Below, in pieces: positions 21,449 to 27,691 of a stretch of 27,691 nt of DNA. The DNA comes from Phlegmacium glaucopus (lineage: Eukaryota > Basidiomycota > Agaricomycetes > Agaricales > Cortinariaceae). The notes under the pieces are model-generated. The model searched no databases and was not told where the DNA came from. It saw only the letters and a list, made by a program, of their open reading frames with translations. The position numbers were made by a program, and so were the translations under genes. How positions within the stretch are numbered: the stretch's first letter is position 1; every line of letters begins with the position of its first letter. Where the stretch lies: contig MU130623.1 in the NCBI GenBank assembly GCA_015039465.1, forward strand, positions 355,297 to 382,987, written 5' to 3'.

Positions 21449-22510
21449 TCAAAACCACCCTCGAGCCTTCTCTGGCGTAACTGCCTCAAAACAGGCATCA
21501 ATAAGATCTTGTTCTGGAAAAGGGCTATCTATGAAGTGGTGGTAATATCGACAGAGGTGCACTTTCACTAGGAAACTGAATGTTAACCAACAATGAAGGG
21601 CAAGCATCATGATCAACATAGAAGCATACCGCAACTAAAACTCTCTTCAATTGGACTGAAGTCAGGTGAATATGGTGGCAAAAATATGAGGTGGCGACCA
21701 GCCGCTTCAATGACTTCTCGTAAAGCATCACTCTTATGTGTTGCACAGTTATCCATAATGAAGACACTGTGTGGCTCTGGATAAGGATTGGTGCAAGGAA
21801 TCTCAGAGATGAGAATCAGTATCTTTGAGAACTTTAAATCAGGCAGAACGACATACCAAATCATTGACAATGAAGTCAAAAAACTCTTCTCCATCAATGG
21901 AGCCTTCAACAGCTCGTGCGGCAATATAACCATTGAGAGTAAGAGCTGGTAGAACACTGTAGCGTGTTCCCCTGTCTAATGAGACAGTAAGAACAGGATC
22001 ATCACCAGATGATGCGCGCCCATATTTCCATATCAGTGTCCTGTTATCCTTGCTCGATTCATCGAGAATGACCATCTGTTCGGCAGTATATGTGTTCAGG
22101 ATATTGTACATCCAGTTGGCACGCAATTTGTGGTCCCGTTCAGCTGCTGCACGGCGCATGAGTTTGCGTGTTAGTCCCAGCTCCCTGAGATTATCGTGCA
22201 GGGCTGTTGTCGAGATTTGAACCTCATGATAAAGTGCCAACCATTCCCCAATCTCATCGAGGTAAAGTTCAGGGCTCTCTTGAATGAGGTCACGCAGGTC
22301 TTCAACTATGTCTGCAGAAAGTATGCGCCGCCTACCCCAAAGAAATGAGAGTGGATTGACACAACCATGCGTTTCATAGTTATTGTGCCAACGGTCAATA
22401 CTTTTGGGTGACACATCAAGAATATCCGCAATTTCATGCATTTCCCAACCATCCTCGAGCAACTGGAGGGCCCTCCTCTTTATGTCTGCACTGATGGGAC
22501 AATATACCAT
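21449..22510 (-). CDS. Tc1/mariner-superfamily DD34E transposase (DDE_3-like), intact
   Basis: Exons 22510-21857, 21801-21630 and 21567-21449 join through introns of 55 bp (GTATGT...AG) and 62 bp (GTATGC...CCTAG) into 314 residues without a stop. The N-terminus has helix-turn-helix segments (EMHEIADILDVSPKSIDRWH). The catalytic triad is D150 (QMVILDESS), D235 (VFIMDNCATH) and E270 (LPPYSPDFSPIEE), with 34 residues between the last two, which is the DD34E signature. PPYSP(D)xxPIE is the hallmark of IS630/Tc1 enzymes. It cuts at the inverted repeats and inserts at TA, which agrees with the TA flanks. The ATG at 22510 lies 47 bp inside the right repeat. Length and motifs suggest it may be functional. 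Confidence 0.9.
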
Positions 22511-22556
22511 GGTCAAGGAAGAGAAATATGTCTTAGAGACGGCCAGTTCTCATTTG

Positions 22557-22637
22557 TTGAATTTCTTGAATTAAATCTATTTATTTTATTTTAAAACACT
22601 GAAATTGTCTGCCGGACAAGAATTTCTGAAATTTCTG
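22557..22637 (-). repeat. Right terminal inverted repeat of the Tc1/mariner-type element
   Basis: The reverse complement starts CAGAAATTTCAGAAATTCTT and pairs with 17890-17971. It is followed by TA at 22638-22639. It lies upstream of the transposase, so it may hold that gene's promoter. Confidence 0.88.
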
Positions 22638-22639
22638 TA

Positions 22640-23139
22640 AAAGGAAAAGTTCATGTGTACATGAGCCCGCCGTTCCATGTTGACTTTCAAGTGATAGCGG
22701 ATGGATGTGGCTTGTATAATGGAACACTTAATGACTATAAAGACCTTGCACATAATGTTCATGAATGACAGTGGTGATGGGGGGAATTGACATGGTCATC
22801 TTTGGGACATGCAAAATCAAGTGCATAATTTATCTCCTTGCCCCATGCACTGGACCCCCCCATCTCTTCATCTCACAATATGCAACACTGGAGCGAGTTA
22901 TTGTCGGCGTTGGATGCTAGGGATGCTGCGCATGAGTTCAAATTATATACATCATTCATAACGTCAAGGATGACATCTGGCAAGCCACCATTCCAAAATG
23001 GTCTCACCGAAATGCTAGCCTCCTGCCAACCCCACAACAGTGCGTCTAATGCCGCAATTCTCTTTATTGCCTGACTTTCTAGCTGAGCAATGCTGGGAGA
23101 GCCTTTCACACAGTGCTTGAAGATAGTCCTGACACTGTA
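22640..23139 (-). pseudogene. Gene fragment cut by a hAT-like end
   Basis: The minus strand from about 23130 to 22873 is open and protein-like (SPSIAQLESQAIKRIAALDA, then LWGWQEASISVRPFW). It ends in a TAG near 22873, with weaker coding further on. Its upstream part is missing because the hAT-like end at 23140 begins there. I do not recognise the protein. The remaining 230 bp next to the Tc1/mariner-type element show nothing. Confidence 0.3.
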
Positions 23140-23290
23140 TAGGGCTGTGCACCGGCTGTATTACGGGTTAAATGGGTGAAAATCAGATGGGAACGGGACG
23201 GGCATCCATTTGGGCAATCTCAAACGGGTCGCGACGGGTGTAAAACGGGTACCAACGGCCGTCGATGGCCGTTTTCCTATTTATGAAAAT
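23140..23290. mobile_element. Left end of a hAT-like element, right end not found
   Basis: TAGGGCTGTGCACCGGCTG starts at 23140 and is followed by repeated ACGGGT and ACGGCCGT words, as in the MITE at 18580. No matching right terminus followed by ACACTGTA (the 8 bp on its left) was found downstream, so the element is truncated or rearranged. Confidence 0.45.
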
Positions 23291-23724
23291 ATTTCTTAGT
23301 TTTTATTGATTCTAACAAGATATTCCGGATCAAAGAAAGGTATGCACGAATTGTGGAATTTACTTAAAGGTAGAAAAGCAAAGTACTCAGAAAAAATCAA
23401 ATCACTTTAAGTTTCTGGTCTTAAATTCACTCATACTCATCCTGGGTTGCCTCTCAGTAGTATAGAACAAGATAACTCAGTCTCGGAATAAAAGACTATA
23501 TTTCAGGTAATCTATACCTATAGAACAAGATAACTATAATATCATCAGTCCAAGCTGTAATAGTAAAAGTAATATTGTATGAACCTCAGTCTCAGAATAA
23601 AAGACTGAGGTTACAAAACATATCAAATGTAATGTATATAGTAAAATCCCCTTCATTCTTGGGGAATGATGGTAGCAACTGTTGGGGGATTATGAATCAA
23701 GAATGGAGGATAAGAAATTGTATG
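23291..23724. other. AT-rich non-coding stretch with a short hairpin
   Basis: No gene is seen. CCTCAGTCT (23584-23592) and AGACTGAGG (23602-23610) form a perfect 9-bp stem around a 9-base loop. A near copy of its left part, with TATAGAACAAGATAACT, occurs about 110 bp earlier. This may be the interior of the element starting at 23140. Confidence 0.35.
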
Positions 23725-24654
23725 TAGGGCTGCGCACCGTCACCGTACCTATGGGCATACGGCTGTATGTTACAGCCACCATCACCATACCGTGAAGGGT
23801 CTGGGACATCAAAAATACGGCCATAACTCCACGGCCGTAAGAGGGGTCCATCAAATTCGCCGTGTATTCACATGGCGGTGGCATGGCTGGACTCAGATCA
23901 GCTGAACGAAGCTAAATCCGAGCTCAGATAAAAATTTGGGAGAAATTTACCTGCTGGGCATCGCCATCAGTGGTCTGCCAAACCGTATTTTACAGCACAC
24001 GGTACGGTGTCGCGCACCAATACTGATTGGTAGCGTGAGAAGAAAGCTTAAAAGTCGCCATCATGAAAATAAGCGGACTTTGAATTTGCTTACCTATTTT
24101 GGAAGCGGCCCTGAATTGCGTTCCTGGTCAACAAAACCATTCATTCAACGATAACATCCTCATCGCTCATCATATCCTCAATGTCTTCCACTATGCTATC
24201 CATCATTTACACCATTGACATGCTCCTTAACATCTACCATCCATTCGTTCCTTGGCTAGCGATTCAACAAAGCGATCACTCTACTATTCGCATCGGTCAT
24301 CGGCTCGCATTTGATCGCATCTATGGCCCATCATTTCAAGAACAGCCCATTTATGGACGCATCAGCTACATCTCCCATTATGTCAAAGGCTTTGTCATTG
24401 TTGTTGTGGCTATGGACCCACAAGTCTTCTCCTCAGCTATCTATCTTGCCATACCTCGCTCCTGGATCGCACTCAGTCCCCTATCCTCACTCATCTACCT
24501 CTTATCTTATCATTCACTGCCAAAACCATCATTCACGCGGTACCTGAAGCCTTCCCACCCTCTTTATGACAATTTAGGAAGTCCAGGAGGATCACGACTA
24601 AGCAGGAATTGCAGATGAATCAGCAGCAGAGGATTATTCTCGCAGTGTGTCAAG

Positions 24655-25312
24655 TGTTATCAAGGCTGCGCGACATGGGATCATGGGCAAGTAGTATTTT
24701 CTCGGGAACAAGGCTGCGCCTTTCAAGTGTTGACTCAGGACCTTTCACATTTTTGACATGACCACACGCCTATGGAGTTGATATATTTTTGCTATTGGAC
24801 TATGTACACTGCCTTCTTTTCTTTTCTCTCGCACTTTGACACTTTACAGATTTTTTTATTGTTCCTTCTTCTTTTCCATTGTTCTTTTCTTCTCGCAGCT
24901 GTCCTCTCTTTATCTTTCTTCCTTTGACAGCGCGTACTTTTTTCTTTTTATTGTTTTACATAGCCTCATCCTTAGGGTATAAATACTGCTCTTTTGTACC
25001 AGGATAGGTAGTTCAGTTCAATTCATTCTTACCCCCCACTTTCATCATCTCAGTGGAATTCCAGTGAATTCCTCCCTCAAGTTCGCTTTTTCAGTCCTTT
25101 AACTGTCAATCTATCCCCACTGTCAATTACTATAGTCTTGCTGAAGACTCCCTCTTATTCTTCCTCATCCTCTTCCTTAACCCCTCTGAGTTCGCTTTTT
25201 CAGTCCTTTACTGTCAACCCACTGTCAACTGCTATAGTCTTACTGAAGACTCTTCCTCATTCATCCTCATCCTCCTCACCTCTACTCTTGCTCCCTACCT
25301 CTGTGTGATACA
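24655..25312 (+). repeat. Candidate solo LTR of a retrotransposon
   Basis: It begins TGTTATCA and ends TGATACA, a near-inverted TG...CA pair. GTCAAG occurs directly before the start (24649-24654) and one base after the end (25314-25319), a possible target duplication with a one-base offset. Inside there is a TATAAATA box (24978-24985) followed by a pyrimidine-rich leader, as in an LTR promoter and R/U5 region. No retrotransposon coding sequence is nearby, so if it is an LTR it is solo. Confidence 0.45.
25081..25285 (+). repeat. Tandem duplication of about 100 bp within the candidate LTR
   Basis: GTTCGCTTTTTCAGTCCTTT occurs at 25081 and in near-identical form at 25190. Each copy is followed by TGTCAA pairs, TATAGTCTT and CTGAAGACTC in the same order. 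The period is about 109 bp and there are small internal indels. Confidence 0.7.
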
Positions 25313-25532
25313 AGTCAAGGTTACACCTTCCCTAAACGAACAACAGGGAGGCTTTTGACTTAAAGACTAGTCCATTGCTCTCTGGTTGGTGTTTTATAAC
25401 AACACAAAGAACGATTTATAACGGTACAATGTGAACCATAGCCGTGCTGTGGAGGGTTGAAAGTTCAACAAATACAGCTGTTGACTTACAGCCAACTACC
25501 GTTATGGTATGGAACGCAGCCCTAATCATATG

Positions 25533-26283
25533 AGTAAGAAAAACCAAGATAAAAATACTTTTGGTTCCTGATAATACACGGTTTGTATATTCAACAAGTA
25601 GCTCATAATCAATGAAAAATGGCCATATTGAATTCACTGCGATAAAATAAAACCACTTCAAAATGTGTTCCGGTGTTGAAATGACACCAGCACTGTGTCA
25701 CATGATCACCTCTTGATATACCGAGCCAGAGGGTCACTGAAATATATTGCCAAAGTGCCAGATCAGTGCCACATTGGATCACCAGGATGTAGGTCTTAAA
25801 TTTATGGGGGAAAGTAGAGCTTTTATACCAGAATTTATTACAGGTACCTTGCAGGTACCCATAATGGCCATCACTCGATGGGTCATGACAGGTATGTGCC
25901 ATCATGCGCTGGGCTGTCCAGCGTGTTGCTCAAGGCTCAAACGGTACAGTGATGTACCTGTGGTGAGGTCAGACTGCAAGTAGTAACATAGTTCGTGGGG
26001 TTAATGTAGATTTACTCAATAGAGTTTAGGAGAAGTTTGCAGTATTGAAATATGCAAGGAGAGAAAACCATGAAGATAGCAAAGTTCGTGAATATTATCA
26101 TTGTGAATAATAGCAAAGTACATGAAGTAGGTTAAAGAATGAGACTATTGACTTAGAACATTGCTGCAAAGTTTCTGGGATCAAAACTCTGGCTGTCTCT
26201 TGTTCACCTTGCCTCCTACTTGCTATGGATACTTAATACAAGAGTTGTAAACTAACCAGGCAGTACTTTACAGTGCCCCACGC
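25533..26283. other. No recognisable gene
   Basis: Short frames on both strands (for example minus 25609-25905) lack motifs and read like chance ORFs. I see no RNA gene or repeat here. Confidence 0.4.
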
Positions 26284-26655
26284 TTCCGAATGGAATCCGA
26301 GTGGAGTCCGAGCATTCCGACTGGATTCCCAGTGGAGTCCAAGTGGAGTCCAAGTGGAATCATGGATTCCGAATGGAGTCCACTCGGACTCCACTCAGAC
26401 TCTGCTTGGAGTCCAAGTCACTAAGTAGATTCCGAACAGAGTCCGAGTAGAGTCCGAGTAGAGTCTGAGTGGATTCCAAATAGAGTCCGAGTGGACTCTT
26501 AGTGGATTCTGAGTGGATTCCGAGTGGATTCCAAATGGAGTCTGAGTGGACTCTCAGTGGATTCCAAGTGGATTCCAAGTGGATTCCAAATGGAGTCTGA
26601 GTGGACTCTCAGTGGATTCCAAGTGGATTCCGAGTGGAGTCCGAGTGGAATCTCA
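26284..26655. repeat. 11-bp minisatellite with a 55-bp higher-order unit
   Basis: The unit is about GTGGATTCCAA, with variants such as GTGGAGTCCGA, ATGGAGTCTGA and GTGGACTCTCA. From about 26524 to 26640 five consecutive variants repeat as a 55-bp block. In the left third the array changes orientation for a short stretch (ACTCGGACTCCACTCAGACT near 26380), so it can fold back. The long open frames across it come from the repeat (33 bp gives an 11-residue period) and are not taken as genes. Confidence 0.85.
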
Positions 26656-26735
26656 GTAACATCTTATAAACATTTCAAGGAATATTTGGCTCTGTTACAA
26701 TGGTCTACTTTATAGTACAATATCATACCTGTAAC

Positions 26736-27297
26736 TCAATCTTCATTCTCTGTGTCAGAGTCATCTCCCTCCTGATCCTTCTTCTCCTTTTTCCACTTCT
26801 TCTGTCTTTGTCTCTCAAGAACATATTGAGTGTGGTAAAAGAGCATTGTATGCAAAAACCAATTAAAGTTGCCTGGTGTCATGTGTTTCAGAATAGAGTC
26901 AAAGCCACCCAGCCATGCATTCAATTGTTCACATGCCTAAATAAGCCATGCATTCAATTGTTCACATGCCTAAATAAGCCAAATTAATTAATATAAACTC
27001 ATAATAGAAATAAACATACCTGAGTATTGAATGCCTGTTTCAAATAAGGCTTATTTTTTCTGTCCAAGGCCATAACAACAAGATTAGGGGCAGAGCCATC
27101 TAATGGCCCAGGGTTACAAAACTTCCGGCAAAGAAAATCATTTGTGCGATGATTGATATAATGGTATGCATCAACAATGAAGCGACTAGTTTTCTGCCAC
27201 TTATTCCAAGATCCATTGCTGATAGCAGTCCTGAGCACAAGACAAGCCTTGTCAATGCATATATAGTCAGGCCGAGACTCCTCTGTGGGATACACCT
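26736..27297 (-). CDS. 3' part of a KDZ-associated cysteine-cluster (CxC5/CxC6-type) protein gene
   Basis: Exon 27297-27020 and exon 26936-26736 are joined by an 83-bp intron (GTATGT...TTTAG). The protein includes KVYPTEESRPDYICIDKACL, then FIVDAYHYINHRTNDFLC, DGSAPNLVV, and across the junction FNTQ-ACEQLNAWLGGFDSIL and MTPGNFNWFLHTMLFYHTQY. The end is highly charged (QKKWKKEKKDQEGDDSDTEN). From memory this matches basidiomycete proteins with a cysteine cluster found near KDZ (Kyakuja-Dileera-Zisupton) transposases; their role is not known. On the normal minus strand the frame upstream of 27297 (GGAR, then unrelated sequence) does not fit the family. The expected upstream protein is present in 27298-27691 in an impossible orientation. 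Confidence 0.75.
26912..26977 (-). repeat. Perfect 33-bp tandem duplication spanning a splice acceptor
   Basis: Two identical 33-bp units (26912-26944 and 26945-26977) each contain the acceptor TTATTTAG and the exon start GCATGTGAACAATTG. Using the acceptor of the first unit met by transcription leads in frame to a TAG. Using the second gives the family's protein. The intron therefore grew from 50 to 83 bp. Confidence 0.85.
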
Positions 27298-27691
27298 TAC
27301 GTGCACCTCCACATAAAACATGAGAAGTACTCGTACTTATACCTGGTGCAACAGCACACTTTCCCACGGTTTTATTGTTTCACCGTGGTTGGGTTCGTAC
27401 GAGAGTTGTGTTTTACGTTACCCTGTTTGTGTGAGTAGTGGTATCGGTAAGTTCAGAATGTCCAAGCCGCATACAATGTTTCTGGACCACTTTTAGACGG
27501 TACCTTAGGACGTTGGTCTCCTTTACATGTTGGTGTACTACTTTTACGGGGTCTTGGTGAAGCTTCGGTGATGAAATCAGGAGGGGCAAAAATAACACAC
27601 CTTTGTTAGACACGTGGGACACCACGTCAATAACGAACCCGGTTTAAACGTTTTAGACTTAGTGGTTGTTTATAGAACTTGAAGAACCTGT
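27298..27691. other. Order-reversed segment: upstream exon of the cysteine-cluster gene in a non-biological orientation
   Basis: Neither strand read normally encodes anything recognisable. If the plus strand is complemented base by base and read left to right (not reversed), it encodes GGVFCTLHEHEYGPRCRVKG, then CQNNKVAPTQACSQH (from about 27363), then QRPGENLPWNP, then RSHYFSPPRFYCVETICAPC (about 27564-27620), then AWAKFAKSESPTNILNFLD up to the last base. That is the expected upstream part of the gene at 26736-27297. The last codons (TTG GAC A) join in frame to AG GTG TAT at 27297, giving NILNFLD-KVYPTEES. One frame change, equivalent to a 2-base loss, lies between the two halves near 27470-27480. 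The order of bases was thus reversed without complementing. Confidence 0.85.

Larger units (their letters stand above)
17890..22637. mobile_element. 4.75-kb Tc1/mariner-superfamily transposon with transposase and passenger gene
   Basis: The ends are inverted repeats of about 82 bp. Both begin CAGAA, are flanked by TA (17888-17889 and 22638-22639), and share CTTGTCCGGCAGACAATTTC and a long AT-rich core. I count five mismatches and one indel; four of the mismatches are C/T or G/A transitions. Inside are an intact DD34E transposase on the minus strand (22510-21449) and, converging on it, a long decayed gene on the plus strand (18037-21104). Both lie within the repeats, so the plus-strand gene would travel with the element. 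Typical Tc1/mariner elements are 1-2 kb with one gene, so this one is unusually large. Part of the size is the nested 629-bp MITE. Confidence 0.88.
23725..25524. mobile_element. 1.8-kb hAT-like element, imperfect 8-bp target duplication
   Basis: The left end is TAGGGCTGCGCACCGTCACC and the right end, inverted, is TAGGGCTGCGTTCCATACCA. Flanks are ATTGTATG (23717-23724) and ATCATATG (25525-25532), matching at six of eight bases. CACGGCCGT-like words lie inside both ends. No transposase is visible. A plus-strand frame at 24181-24618 has no recognisable motif. A candidate LTR (24655-25312) sits inside. An alternative right end near 24018 (GTGTCGCGCACC) cannot be excluded. Confidence 0.5.

Noticed and set aside
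23584..23610. Hairpin as a transcription terminator
   Set aside because: Stem-loop terminators of this type are bacterial; here it is more likely part of a repeat.
24181..24618. 145-codon plus-strand frame inside the hAT-like element as a possible transposase or membrane protein
   Set aside because: No hAT catalytic or dimerisation motif, and no clear membrane pattern; left uncalled.
26284..26655. CRISPR-like array
   Set aside because: Units are contiguous with no unique spacers, and the setting is a eukaryotic genome.
26360..26715. Open frames across the minisatellite (both strands)
   Set aside because: They arise from the 11-bp repeat, which lacks stops in several frames, and show only the repeat's own periodicity.
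27413..27625. A 70-codon minus-strand open frame (and the upstream GGAR part of the frame to 27367)
   Set aside because: It lies in the order-reversed segment; the protein signal there appears only under complement without reversal, so this frame is a by-product.

Overview
The window looks like genomic DNA of a filamentous basidiomycete, most likely an Agaricomycete. Genes are interrupted by phase-preserving introns of about 50-65 bp. Other signs are an expanded F-box family, a cysteine-cluster gene of the kind found with KDZ transposons, and dense nested DNA transposons. No housekeeping gene is recognisable, so this is an accessory, repeat-rich region.

Layout. Bases 1-230 are the right end of a hAT-like element. 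Bases 397-4002 hold small unrecognised or decayed genes, including a PD-(D/E)XK-like one at 1000-1407, and a 282-bp inverted-repeat MITE (2459-2740). Bases 4744-14132 are a head-to-tail array of four paralogous F-box genes, each with four exons. Copies 1 and 3 are intact by my splicing. Copy 2 is split by an 838-bp element with a TA target duplication. Copy 4 has a frameshift. The spacers between copies are themselves duplicated. Bases 14764-15783 (minus) hold a second PD-(D/E)XK-like gene that appears frameshifted.

Bases 17890-22637 form one 4.75-kb Tc1/mariner-type transposon with 82-bp inverted repeats and TA target duplications. It carries an intact three-exon DD34E transposase (minus) and, convergent to it, a long decayed passenger gene (plus). 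A 629-bp hAT MITE with a perfect 8-bp target duplication has inserted into the passenger, as has a telomere-like/SINE-like stretch. Bases 23140-25524 hold hAT-like ends and a candidate solo LTR. Bases 26284-26655 are an 11-bp minisatellite with a 55-bp higher-order unit.

The right end is a KDZ-associated cysteine-cluster gene on the minus strand. Its 3' part (26736-27297) reads normally. The last 394 bases (27298-27691) make sense only if complemented WITHOUT being reversed. Read that way they give the missing upstream protein and join in frame to the 3' part. No biological rearrangement gives this orientation (a real inversion is a reverse complement), so the segment looks like an order-reversed string, that is a data artefact or deliberate alteration. 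This is the strongest anomaly in the window. The most interesting biological object is the Tc1/mariner element with a passenger gene.
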